64,000 bases of DNA from Gyrodactylus bullatarudis. Its lineage: Eukaryota; Platyhelminthes; Monogenea; Gyrodactylidea; Gyrodactylidae. Within the stretch, counting starts at the first letter, position 1. Each line of letters starts with the position of its first letter. The notes below the pieces were generated by a model. That model ran no database searches and was not told the origin of the DNA. It worked only from the letters and a program-made list of their open reading frames with translations. This document shows positions 10,416-21,196 of this stretch, piece by piece. Position numbers and translations under genes: made by a program. Location: assembly GCA_012064415.1 (NCBI GenBank), contig SSNU01000186.1:131915-195914 (forward strand). Reading direction: 5' to 3'.

Positions 10416-12367
10416 ATGATGAGTTTTTCTAGCTGGGAAGATTTACTTGTTTCTAAGCCTATTATCAAGTCTCTTAAGGAGAAAAAAATAAAATCTCCAA
10501 CTGAAATTCAGCAAAAAGTTCTCGAAATCGCTCTAACAAATCGTTGCGATGTTCTTGGCTGTGCCCCGACTGTAATTCTTTCAATATTTTATTTTAGGGT
10601 TCTGGTAAAACTCTCGCTTATGGCATACCACTTTTAACAAGAGTGCATGAAATAAAATCTGATTCGTCATCGCCTAATGATGATGAACCTCCTAAGAAAA
10701 GGTCAAAAATTAAAGATGTTTTTGAACAAGATATTATCGAAGAGTTAGATCCTGACACTTTTGAATTAAAAAATAAAGATGAGAATACATCAGATTGCGA
10801 ATCAGACTGCCCCATTGAAGCACCATCAACTAGTGTTTTAGGACTTGTAATCGTCCCAACTCGTGAATTGGCTCTGCAAGTTACAGAAAATCTACGAGAT
10901 GCCGCCAAATACATGTCACCAAAGCCCGAAATTCTCACAGTTGTTGGTGGAATATCAGCTGATAAACAACTTCGCCAAATTAATACCCTTTTGCCTGATA
11001 TAATCGTGGCGTGTCCTGGAAGACTTTGGATGCTTATTTCTCAGGTAAAATTTAAATTCTATTATAACCACAGAATATTCCACATTTATTGGGTATGAAA
11101 GAGAATCTAAAATGTCTCGTTATCGATGAAGCTGATCGTCTATTTGAGAGTCAGCATTTTAAAGAACTTCGATTTCTCCTGCGTTTCATAAATCCCAAAA
11201 GATCTGAAGAGCATGAAAAATTCAGAAAATCCCGACAAAATCTCATTTTCAGTGCCACTCTCTCTTTTGTTCACAAGGATGCAATTGCTTTTCGCCAGAG
11301 AAGGAAAAAAGAAAGAGGATTTCGCTTTCAAAAGATGACCCAGGAAAAAAAATTGAGTATGTACCCAATTAATTGAAAAAAAATTTTTTCTCTTGTAGAA
11401 AACTTCAGAGCTCTCATTGGTATGAATCCCAAGGCTAAAATTATCGACGTATCAACAGTTGAAAATGATGCGCTAATCGAATCCGATCGTTCAGCTATAG
11501 CCTCTATTATGCCGGAAAATTTGCATCAGTTTAAACTCTCTTGCATAAATATTCAGGATAAGGATGTTAGATTGATTTGGCTTCTCCTTCACTATCGCCA
11601 ATCATCAGCCGAAGAATTCGGAAATGGATCAATGCGCTGTTGTATTTTTGTCAATAGTAAGGCCAATCTTCGACGTTTAGCCGGTCTCTTGCGTGTTCTC
11701 TCCTTGGGATGGAAATTAGGTGATAAGGAAGATTCTAATTCAATTTATATTCTCCATGCTGATATGCCCCAAAAGAAGCGATTAATATCTTTTGAGAAAT
11801 TCCACCAAAATCCACGTGGTGTCCTCTTGGCCACCGATGTTGCAGCTCGTGGTCTAGACTTTGCCAAAGGCGACAACTTTGTCGGTCTCGTTGTTCACTA
11901 CGATATTCCAAGGATTGCTGAAAATTATATCCATCGTTGTGGTAGGACAGCACGGGCCTTTCGCACTGGTCAAAGTGTCATCCTCATTTGTCCCGAAGAA
12001 GTTTCTCTATGGAAAAAGATTTGTCTTTCCTTGAAGAATATAGGTAAATAGTACAACTTGCTAGCTGAGTATCTGAGCTTTTTAATGAGATTTTTTTTTT
12101 CAATTTACTTTTACAGTTGACAATGTCAGTGAAATTGGCCAACAGTTTGCAGAGATTGAAAAGAAACACTGCAAACTTATTTACCGCAAGGGCTTGGAAA
12201 TTGAAAGTACTCAACATCGGGTGGAGAAGAAAGCAAAGGAAAACTCATGGTTCTTGAAGGCTGCGGAAGAAGCAGAAATTTATGTTGACGAGGAAGACAT
12301 TAAAAAATCAATACGATCTGGAGTCTACAAGTATGCTTTTGCTATAAATTCAAAAACTATACTGTAA
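10416..12367 (+). CDS. DDX24: DEAD-box RNA helicase DDX24/Mak5
   Basis: Five exons (10416-10571, 10598-11044, 11074-11356, 11399-12043, 12117-12367) join in phase to 593 residues. Introns 1 and 2 are only 26 and 29 nt. All helicase motifs are visible: Q-motif region with SPTEIQQKVL, motif I APTGSGKT (rebuilt across intron 1), Ia PTRELALQV, II DEAD in VIDEADRLF, III FSAT, V ATDVAARGLD and VI YIHRCGRTAR. A long acidic insert (about residues 70-125) between motifs I and Ia and the C-terminal ENSWFLKAAEEAEI segment are hallmarks of DDX24/Mak5, a nucleolar helicase of large-subunit ribosome assembly. The long N-terminal extension of the human protein is missing. The 3' end is less certain: AAGTATGC near 12330 could be a further donor. 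Confidence 0.93.
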
Positions 12368-12540
12368 TTCGATCTGATTATTTGAGGAATATTTCTGAAA
12401 AGATACTAAAGCTAGTTAATATGGAACAAAATTCTCAATAAATTTCATCAAGATATGAAATTTGATCAAGAATTTTTGAAACGTAAAAATCATGAAGTCT
12501 GTGATATGAAGAAAAAAACCAAATTTTATGAAAATTATGG
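12368..12540. other. Intergenic, DDX24 3' flank
   Basis: AT-rich sequence between the DDX24 stop and the left TA of the Tigger element. AATAAA at about 12437 could serve as the polyadenylation signal. No other structure is seen. Confidence 0.4.
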
Positions 12541-13151
12541 TAAAAGTCCTAAAAATTGTTTATAAGTTTGACTCCCGCATTAAAATATTTTCGACCCTCT
12601 ACTTATGAGTATGCCCATGAATTTTAAATTTATTTTCCCCACTCGGCTAACTTTGAGGATTAATTTCTCGTCTATTTTACATTAAAATTCACTTATAATT
12701 TGACCAAAGCATCGTATGCTTATTCTTAACCACCAACTATTTTTTCAGAAACCCCAATTCAATTTTAAGCAAGTTTGCTTGTTTTCATGGTGAATATATT
12801 GAATTTAGCACCATTCGAATCAGAATTCAAAATTATGACATTCCTGTTATTTTCAGTGCAAAATATCTAACCTGAACAGAGTACCTTAGACTTGAAACTA
12901 GAGCCTATTTTTTCTTAATTTTCATGAATCGAAATGTGAAAAGTCGGGTTTTCATCAACAACTTCTTTCTCTAGATAAAAAGGATTATTCGTCTATCCCT
13001 TTTGTTATTCTTTCGCACGAAAAAGAATTTTTTTTAAAAAAGGTCTTGTAATCTAGCTCATTGCATTCACTAAATGAAACCTACGCTCTACACACAGGCT
13101 TTAGGAATCTTTTGAAATATGGTTGACAAGTCATGGATAGGGCAAAAAATT

Positions 13152-14622
13152 TTATTCTATAAAACAAATCTTTCTAAAATAATTGAGCATATTATTTCTG
13201 GGAACTTTATCCCAAGCTCTAGTTGCCATTGTGAGGACTCTTGAAATATCTGGTTTTAAACCATATTCGATTAGTTCGGTCCTATAATGGTCTTTGAACT
13301 CTTTAATAACCCCACTATCAAGTGGTTGCGTGAGAGCCGTTGTATTCTTGGGTAAAAAAAGAATCTTCACATTGGCTCTTTCTTCCAGATTTATGTGGGC
13401 TGGACAATTGTCTATTAGAAGAAGGACTTGTCTCTCTCCAATCCATTCAGCAAACTCATCATACCACTTTTGGAATATTGTCGTATCCATCCAAGCTTTT
13501 TTCTGACTTGTGTAGTTTGTAGGGATTTGTCCTCGAAAGCACCTTGGACGTTTAGACTTTCCTATTAGAAATTAATAATTTTATGAAATATTCACAAACG
13601 CTATTAAGCTTACCTATAAATAAGGGTTTATACTTCACTCCCGATAATAAGCAACAGAGCAGCACAGTTATTCTGTCTTTCTTATCACGAGTTCCTCGAA
13701 CATCTTGATTACTTCTTTCGAGAGTGACTCTTCCTTCATCCAGATAATTGAACCCAGTTTCGTCACAATTGTAAATTTCTCTGGATTGATATCCTCTTAG
13801 AAGGTGATGGTTTTCAAAGACCCATCGATCAATTTGCGCTTGATCTACTGAGCCAGCTTCTCCTCTCAAATGACTAGTTTTATAATCATTTCTCTTCATG
13901 AATGATCTCATCCAGCCATTGGAGGCTTTGAATTGATCTCCTTCTAATATTCTACCAAAACGCTTTATATGGTTTTGGCAGTCGATTCTTCTTATTGGGT
14001 GGGGGTCCATTATATTTCGTTTACTTCGAATCAATTCCAAAACATCAACTTCAGCATTTTGGTACATAACAGCTGGGTTGATTTGTTTACAATCAACTCT
14101 TCTCAAGTTGGCACAATCTTGCAAGACATAACTATTGGCAACATAAGACTTGACCTGTCTGACTGAAATATCGTTAACTATAGCAGCCTCGTCAACTTCT
14201 AACGCCTGTGCATCCTGAGAAATATCCAATTTTTTCTTGAGTGTTAACGAAATCTTTGGTACATTCTGAATTTTTTGTTAGGTAAGTTAACTTACAGTTC
14301 TTCTCAAATATTCAGGATACTTTTTCAATATTTTTAAAATCCATTCTCTGCCAGCTTGGATAAATAGACGCTCCGATTAAGCCTTAACAAATGACTGAAT
14401 TTCTTCAAACTTCAAGGCTCTATTCTTGGATTCGAAAAAATTTATAAGATCCAATTCGAGACAATCTTCAGCGCTTAATCGAGAAAATTTCTTGATAGCT
14501 GACTGAACATGTGATGCGGTAACAGTAAGTTTATCAGCAATTTCATTCTTCGTGTATCCTTTGGCAACAAGATCCACGATAGATTTTTTCTCTTTAAGTG
14601 AGAGATTTCTAGTTCTTGACAT
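13152..14622 (-). pseudogene. Tigger/pogo transposase (CENP-B-like), one premature stop
   Basis: Three exons on the minus strand (14622-14296, 14265-13614, 13561-13152) join in phase to 462 codons across introns of 30 and 52 nt. The N terminus (MSRTRNLSLKEKKSIVDL through IADKLTVTASHVQSAIKKF) is the CENP-B N-terminal helix-turn-helix; a second DNA-binding (CENP-B HTH) region includes RFGRILEGDQFKASNGWM. The catalytic blocks are YNCDETGF, LLLIDNCPAHI and FLPKNTTALTQPLDSGVI, the DDE/D triad of DDE-1 transposases, with GKSKRPRCF rebuilt over the second splice. The only damage seen is an in-frame TAA at 14377-14379 in exon 1, shortly before SERLFIQAGREW. The copy is therefore probably inactive, but only recently. 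Confidence 0.85.
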
Positions 14623-14971
14623 TGTAATGAGGAAATTGTTTAGTGTTTTGATTTTAATGATTGTCAGATTGTGAGACAGACACACAGGCTGTGTGCATGC
14701 AATGAGCTAGATTACAAGACCTTTTTTAAAAAAAATTCTTTTTCGTGCGAAAGAATAACAAAAGGGATAGACGAATAATCCTTTTTATCTAGAGAAAGAA
14801 GTTGTTGATGAAAACCCGACTTTATCACATTTCGATTCATGAAAATTAAGAAAAAATAGGCTCTAGTTTCAAATCTAAGGTACTCTTTTCAGGTTAGATA
14901 TTTTGCACTGAAAATAACAGGAATGTCATAATTTTGAATTCTGATTCGAATGGTGCTAAATTCAATATATT

Positions 14972-17011
14972 TGTTACCGTGAGTTTGGGAAATCAGTGAG
15001 TGTTGGTAATTCACTAGTGTATGTTGGTAATCAGTGTATCTTTAGTGAATCTAGCTAATAAGCCCTTATTACCCAAACTCACTGAGAAAGTCAGTGAGTT
15101 CATCAACTCAACCAATTGATTAAAAATAATGAGAAAAAATGAATAATTTATTTATTGCCACAAGGAAGAGAATGATGGCATCTAGAGTTACATAAAACTT
15201 GATTCTTTTTACATTTACAGGTGAGTGTTTTACAATTTCTAATACAATTACATTTGAATATTCCTTGTCCATTTCCAAGGGAAAATTTGGCATTTATCTC
15301 TCTTAATGAACACTCATTTTCTTTGACACTAGAGATGTCGTAAAATTTTTCAGAAACCACATCTAATTGATTAGCTGCTACCAATTTATTCAGGGTACCA
15401 TAAATAGTTCCAACTTTGTAAAGACCATTTTGTTCGTTACTTTCAGTTATTACACCAATTATAGATTTAAAATCGCCCCTTCCTCTATCAACGTCAGGAA
15501 TTTGAATGCTGCAGTTGTCTCCTACCTTGAAAGTATGAATTTTCTTCTCTGAATTTGCCAACATCTTTCTTTCCTGCAGTTTGAGATTTTCCAAACAAGT
15601 TTTACGAGCACTGTTAATTTTAACTTCAAATTCATCGAAATAATCATCAAGATTAATTTCTTCAAAATCGTCCGCATCACCCAAGTTTTCCTCTTGTATC
15701 GGGGATTCAAGGGCAGTTTGATCTGTCTTCATTCTTCTTCCAAAGACAGCTTCATATGGACTCATCTTTATTCCTGCATGTAATGAGTTGTTTTTAGCCA
15801 TCTGCACATCAAGAATTCCATCAGACCAGTTGTTTGTATTATTATCAGCCATCCAGGCCGCAAGCATGTTTTGAATATCTCTATTTGCCCTTTCAACACT
15901 CCCCTGGCTTTGTGAGTGTCTTGGGGATCCATGAACAATCTTCATATTTGGCCAAAATACTTTTAGAGAATCTATGACCTTATTGACGAACTCTCGTCCA
16001 TTATCACTCTGAAGGATGTCAGGGGAGCCAAAAGTTGAAAAAATTCTTTTTAGAACCTCAGCGACGCTCTCAGCCTTCTTATTCCTGAGTGGATAAATAT
16101 TCACGAATTTAGTCAAATGGTCTTGGTAAACAAGAATGAATTTATAATCCCCATCAGGATTCGATTGAAAATCGATCAAATCAACTTGTGCTCTTGAGTT
16201 GAAATTTTCAGAAATGATTGGCTTTACGACTAATTTCTTATTGCGGGAACCTTTTGACTTTTGACAAGTGATACACAGATTCAAAAACTTCTGGATTTGA
16301 GAGTATGTAATATTCTTCCATTTCACCCTTATATCGTAGACCATCCGATCTCGGCCACCGTGTCCAGTTTTAAGATGGGCCTCATAAAGAATATCGAAAA
16401 CGTCTTCTTGAGCAGCATATCTGATTACCTTGTTTGAATCGAGACTTCTTGGTTCAATAAGAAATCTCTTTCCCTCTTCTTCTAAATAGTCGTACTTCTT
16501 AAGAAGCTTAAAATCCTGTGGAACTTTGGAGCATGAGTTGCTTTTGAGAAGCAATATCCGGTCGATCATGGTGTCTATTTCTAATTTTGACAATAGAGAT
16601 GATAATTTGGTAGATTTTATTTCTTCTAGATATTTTTCGAATTTTAATCGCCATTCTTTGACGTCCATTTTTAAACCGATTATGTTTCGATTGAAGTAAA
16701 TTCATGGAAAAAGTGACAATACCCTTAAGAAAGCCAATGGGAATCAAAATATAAAAAGGTGTATGAAATTTGTATTTGTAGTATAAATAGAATTTCGTAT
16801 TCAGGGCTTGAACTTATTGAATCATCTTTGCATTTTAAAAATTTTTCTTTGAAAATCAATCCCTCAGACAAACACTTCCTACAATTCACTGACCTTCTCA
16901 GTGAGTTTGGGTAATAAGGGCTTATTAGCTAGATTCACTAAAGATACACTGATTACCAACATACACTAGTGAATTACCAACACTCACTGATTTCCCAAAC
17001 TCACGGTAACA
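14972..17011 (-). mobile_element. Complete Ginger-type cut-and-paste transposon
   Basis: The element begins TGTTACCGTGAG and ends CTCACGGTAACA. The terminal inverted repeats are about 126 bp (14972-15097 and 16886-17011) and nearly identical. A 4-bp TATT duplication flanks it (14968-14971 and 17012-17015); the intact left repeat of the host Tigger element shows the uninterrupted target. TGT...ACA ends, 4-bp duplications and a retroviral/Gypsy-type integrase are what is known of Ginger transposons. The coding frame is intact, so this 2040-bp copy may be autonomous and recent. Confidence 0.88.
15148..16668 (-). CDS. Ginger transposase (Gypsy-type integrase) with C-terminal Cys-rich domain
   Basis: A 506-codon uninterrupted frame from ATG at 16668. 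An HHCC zinc-binding N-terminal module is visible as HLKTGH and CITCQK. The integrase core carries the DDE triad: Asp in RAQVDLIDF, Asp in LQSDNGREFV and Glu in GSVERANRDIQ. After a linker and a small beta-rich GVITESNEQNGLYKVGT segment typical of these integrases, the C terminus holds nine cysteines in a pattern resembling a CXC domain (KCNCIRNCKTLTCKCKKNQV...CHHSLPC). Similar proteins are often annotated as KRAB-A domain-containing protein 2 in invertebrates. It lies centrally between the inverted repeats and should bind the element ends for cut-and-paste transposition. Confidence 0.88.
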   Translation of the reverse strand: MDVKEWRLKFEKYLEEIKSTKLSSLLSKLEIDTMIDRILLLKSNSCSKVPQDFKLLKKYDYLEEEGKRFLIEPRSLDSNKVIRYAAQEDVFDILYEAHLKTGHGGRDRMVYDIRVKWKNITYSQIQKFLNLCITCQKSKGSRNKKLVVKPIISENFNSRAQVDLIDFQSNPDGDYKFILVYQDHLTKFVNIYPLRNKKAESVAEVLKRIFSTFGSPDILQSDNGREFVNKVIDSLKVFWPNMKIVHGSPRHSQSQGSVERANRDIQNMLAAWMADNNTNNWSDGILDVQMAKNNSLHAGIKMSPYEAVFGRRMKTDQTALESPIQEENLGDADDFEEINLDDYFDEFEVKINSARKTCLENLKLQERKMLANSEKKIHTFKVGDNCSIQIPDVDRGRGDFKSIIGVITESNEQNGLYKVGTIYGTLNKLVAANQLDVVSEKFYDISSVKENECSLREINAKFSLGNGQGIFKCNCIRNCKTLTCKCKKNQVLCNSRCHHSLPCGNK

Positions 17012-17269
17012 TATTCACCATGAAAACAAGCAAACTTGCTTAAAATTGAATTGGGGTTTCTGAAAAAATAGTTGGTGGTGAAGAATAAGCATACGATGCT
17101 TTGGTCAAATTATAAGTGAATTTTAATGTAAAATAGACGAGAAATTAATCCTCAAAGTTAGCCGAGTGGGGAAAATAAATTTAAAATTCATGGACATACT
17201 CATAAGTAGAGGGTCGAAAATATTTTAATGCGGGAGTCAAACTTATAAACAATTTTTAGGACTTTTAGT

Positions 17270-17508
17270 ATTTCAAATCTCGAGTTAGCGCCAAATTCTC
17301 ATTCTTGTGAACTTTGAGTTTGGATCATTTTGACTGCTTGAAAATCAATGAAATTTTGATCATCCAAGATCCTGAAAAATGACGATTTTATGACAAATTT
17401 CATGTTCATAATAGGTTTTCTTGTCGTATTGTGATCCCAAAAATCAACAAAAATTTTCAACTTATTGTTCAAAAACCAAAATTAGGCGCTAACTTGAGAT
17501 TTGAAATC
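17270..17508. repeat. Short element with inverted ends (MITE-like)
   Basis: Inverted ends ATTTCAAATCTCGAGTTAGCGCC and the reverse GGCGCTAACTTGAGATTTGAAAT enclose about 190 bp of non-coding sequence directly next to the Tigger right end. Related GGCGCCAA-type blocks occur near 20200 and 23865. No transposase is present and the superfamily is unassigned. Confidence 0.5.
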
Positions 17509-18009
17509 TACCTCAATTTTCCTAAAGTTTGTTTTTTCGAAATATTTCTTCTTCATATGGTAAAAGTAGTTCTCATAATTTAGATTCCAAAATAAAATTC
17601 TGAATTTGAGGACAATAAGGCAAACATAAGATACATAGACATTCCAGGATATTTTTTTGATCTAAAGCGATATCTGCTAGGAATACGCTAGTCAATAAAG
17701 TTCAATCTTTCATTTTGACAACTAACTCCAGGAATGCAGTATGAAACATCTTGTCTCATCCATAATTCAGGGGCTTGTCCTGCCTTTGCTATCCCTATGT
17801 CTATGATATTATAGAGAGTTTGTTATCAAAAGCCTACTCTACAGACTGAATTTTAACAAAGGGGAAACTTTTCCTCATATACATTTATAATATAAATTAT
17901 GAGTAAGATGAGGTTGGTTTAATTCAGTACAGAAATATTGTCTGAGAATTTGCCTCAATATTCACTACTGTATCAATAATTTCAACATGCATTGGATATA
18001 AATCTGACC

Positions 18010-18255
18010 TCCTTAATCCTTAATTGAACGATATTTATTAAACTTTGATTTGTAACATTGGTTTTGAGCTGAGCTACCGATGAGATAGGAAATTTGAGCA
18101 AAGTAAGAAGATGCCAGATTGTTTCAGAAATGCAGGCTTTACAAATTGAAAGAGATGTTCTTATTGGTTCAAATTTTTTATAGCTATTAAATTGGTTCCT
18201 ACCTATTACCAGGTCAGAAAAGTTTATGTAATAATTATTACCTTTATAAATGTTA
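18010..18255 (-). repeat. Degenerate Penelope-like pLTR copy
   Basis: Its reverse complement contains ACCTGGTAATAGGTAGGAACCAATT, CAATCTGGCATCTTCTTACTTTG and ATCGGTAGCTCAGCTCAAAACCAATG, the same order as in 1-300. The hammerhead core is missing or deleted here. The 99-codon frame across it is a by-product, not a gene. Confidence 0.5.
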
Positions 18256-18653
18256 GTGATAATCATAAATAAAATCAGCATTTAATTGATAGAAAAGTTT
18301 GTTATGTTACGATTTGATCATTGTCTTGCTAAGATCAAGAACTTACTCTGCTCAAATTTGCAATTTTTTCACATTTATGGTTTACCAAGTTTTGTATTAA
18401 ATTTTATTTTATTGCTCCAAACAGAGAAGTATTCGATTTTTGGTTTTGAAAATTCTATAAAACAACCAAGTATATCGGTAATAATGATTCGATTAAGACT
18501 AACTCTTTTCGAATACGATATCATCAAGAATATTGCTAGTATATCCTCAACCCTTTGGTCAGAGAACTAAAGGGGTACAGACTGTAGTGTACAGGCTCTA
18601 GACTAATTACAAATCCTTGTACGTCATCTTATCAAATTTTCATTGAAACTTAA

Positions 18654-19146
18654 CCCCTCATGCCCGAGATTATTTTTTTTTTCATCACACAAATTAGAAA
18701 ATTTTCAACTTCAATAAAATAATAACGCTAATTCACAATCTGAATTCGTCTTTGAATCCGACTTATCATTTAAAAGATAATTGAGGTTAAAATTGGCATT
18801 CTTGCCTCTAAAACTAGTTATCTTCTAAACTATGAGACATATCGAGCAGGCGAAGTTAATTGTTAGGAACACTCAGTTAATGTTAAAAAGAATATTTTAT
18901 ACATACCATTCGATCTTATTACAAAAAAAACATTGAAGATTTGAGGTAAAAATATGGTTCGGAATTTGGCCCATTTGTTTGTGATACTATCAAAAAATCA
19001 TTGGAAAAAGTTGGTTTGAACATTGTGGTCGTATATGGTATCAAAAGGGTTAATAATACATTTTCTTTCTAATGAGTATCTTTCAGTTCAAATTATCGCA
19101 CGAGAAAGTCTTGTGTTCCACTGATGGAGCAATGGGACATGAAGGG
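18654..19146. mobile_element. piggyBac-like MITE (family 2)
   Basis: TTAA at 18650-18653 and 19147-19150 flanks ends CCCCTCATGCCC and, inverted, GGGACATGAAGGG. TTAA target duplication with C-rich ends is characteristic of piggyBac derivatives. There is no coding capacity. Related right-end sequence recurs at about 26036-26096 and 27820-27870. Confidence 0.6.
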
Positions 19147-19716
19147 TTAAAAACATAGATACTCTCTTATTCCCTAGATGTAAGGGATGTGATAATTTGT
19201 TGAAAATGTTTACATCCTATCCATGTGTAAATCAATGGCTATCTACTGTCCATCTCTCTGTTGAAATAATTTTACAACCCAATTTGCCCAAATTCCCTGA
19301 AAAAATATTCCCTCTATAAAGCATGTACAAATCTTAATAAATCAAATCATGGCTAGGGAGACATGTATTTGTGCATATATCACAGATTCCAATGTCATAA
19401 AATAATCCAAACAGAGCGAACAAAAGAGATAGAAAGGGTGATTGGGAGGGGTGGGGTTGGTCTCATCATTATTGTGTCATCTTCTTCTTCCCATTGTGTG
19501 TGTATCAGTATTGTTTTTTTCTCTGTCTTTTCTACTTGACTTTTTTCCCAATCCCATTTCATCTGAAGTGTGTATTGGCCCTGCTCATACAATAAGAATG
19601 TGTATCACTCTTTCATCTCCAGACTTGAGAGGATCAACGTTGTCTCTCAACACAAAGGAAAAATACATTTCCATTCAGACAAAAATGAAATCAGAGGCCC
19701 AGTTAGTTTTTTTTCT

Positions 19717-21196
19717 ATGCTCAAGAAATACAAAAATTCAAGTGATGAAGAATTTGAAAAAATACCTTTGAGTTGGAAAAATTACAACTCATTTGGAAAT
19801 TCGTAAATTCTACATTAGATTTTTCCAATTTTTCTCAAGACCGGAAGGTTTTGTATCTAAAAAATCGTCTTATCAATCAACTTCTCAAAATGAGCGTATC
19901 ACCATGACTGTAGATAATCAACCAATTATAATTTAATAAACTCAAGTGTGAATCTACTTGAATATAGGATTCCCAATGAATTTGGAAATTTATGACTTTT
20001 TTCAAAAATCTCGTTTTTCCTCTAGTTCTAGAGAATTTTTGAAACCGATTCAAAGGATAAATTTTCTATTAAAACCAGAAACTCGTCAAAACTATTCAAA
20101 GAGCACATTTTTACCGATTTAAGAAAAAAATTACATATTTGCGCGAATTTTACATTTTTTTAAAACTTTGGGTTGAAGCTTAGAAAAACATAAACATAGC
20201 GCCAACTTGAAATTTAAAATGTCTCTAATTTTTTCCAAAAATATATTTTGAAAAATCTGAAAGTGAGTCTTTTGAACTGGTTTCCAAATAGTCTTTAGAA
20301 AATTATTTGGATCTTGGTGAACAGATGAGATCAGAGATTCTTAAATTCATCGCAGAATAGTTGCATGTGGCGTGAAAAATTACCATTATTTGAGCTTTTG
20401 TAAATATATCTTGGCCAACTCATTTCCTGTCATGTATTAAAAAATTTGGTTGATAGACTGAATTCTTGAGGATGAAATTTACGTTTCCAAATTCAAAATA
20501 ATTCAAATTTATGGAACCCAGTTGTTATGTCTAACCAGTTGATTGTCGTGACTCTATTCTTACCCTAAGATTTATTGCTAGCAACATATTTTTTGTTGGT
20601 TATCTTGCTAATTAGTTCTTGATAATTTCATTTTTTCAATTCTAAATCTTACCTTTTTTTTATAGTAAAGATGAAGAGAGCTGGCTACGCAAAAATCCCA
20701 AGAAACATCGCAAGAAGAACCTGATGGACTTTGCAATCAGTGATTTAACAAAGGTAAGTGACAATTTCTTTTTTCAGAAACTGAAACCATTCTCAATGAA
20801 TTTCATCTAGTTCTAGATTTTTTATCAATATCTATGCTGGTTAAAAATTAATAAATGAGTATATTCCAGGATTTTTTCAAATTGAGGGTTCCATGTGATA
20901 CATTGCCTAAATGTGATTCTGAAGAATATCTTGGATCATATATTGAAATCAACCAAAATTTATAGCTCAAAGTTTAAAATTTGTAAAATGTCTTCAAATT
21001 GTTTTCTCAAATGATTAAAATATGCCTTTTTCTTTGCATTTCGAAAAATTTCTAATTCTTGATGAAAATATTGAGATTTTTGTAAAGTTCTCATTATCAA
21101 TCCTGTACATTCTACAAAGGCTATATGCCCTCTTTTTCATTTCAGATGATCCAGGAGTATCGAAAATGCATTACGAAACAAGAAAAAGTTAAATAA
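19717..21196 (+). CDS. Small three-exon gene of unknown function
   Basis: Exons 19717-19802, 20666-20753 and 21146-21196 (stop TAA) join in phase, with consensus donors GTAAAT and GTAAGTG and good acceptors (TTTTTTTTATAG, TTTCATTTCAG). The product is about 74 residues, rich in Lys, Asn and Glu, with EESWLRKNPKKHRKKNLMDF and SDLTKMIQEYRKCITKQEK as its clearest stretches. No signal peptide or known domain is seen. A canonical AATAAA lies at about 21282. The start is uncertain: the frame is open upstream to about 19570, or the first exon could begin after the AG at about 19724 with earlier exons elsewhere. The splice and phase agreement is the main support. Confidence 0.45.

Larger units (their letters stand above)
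12543..17265 (-). mobile_element. pogo/Tigger DNA transposon with about 524-bp terminal inverted repeats, interrupted by a Ginger element
   Basis: The outer ends read AAAGTCCTAAAAATTG and the reverse CAATTTTTAGGACTTT, each next to TA (12541-12542 and 17266-17267), the target duplication of Tc1/mariner-pogo elements. The left repeat spans 12543-13066. Its inverted partner runs 14697-14971 and resumes at 17012-17265, split by the Ginger insertion. Between them lies a transposase gene at 13152-14622. Once the insertion is removed the element is about 2.7 kb. Inverted repeats over 500 bp are long for this superfamily. Confidence 0.85.

Noticed and set aside
17982..18281. 99-codon minus frame
   Set aside because: It lies over a degenerate Penelope terminal repeat shared with 1-300; the frame is incidental.
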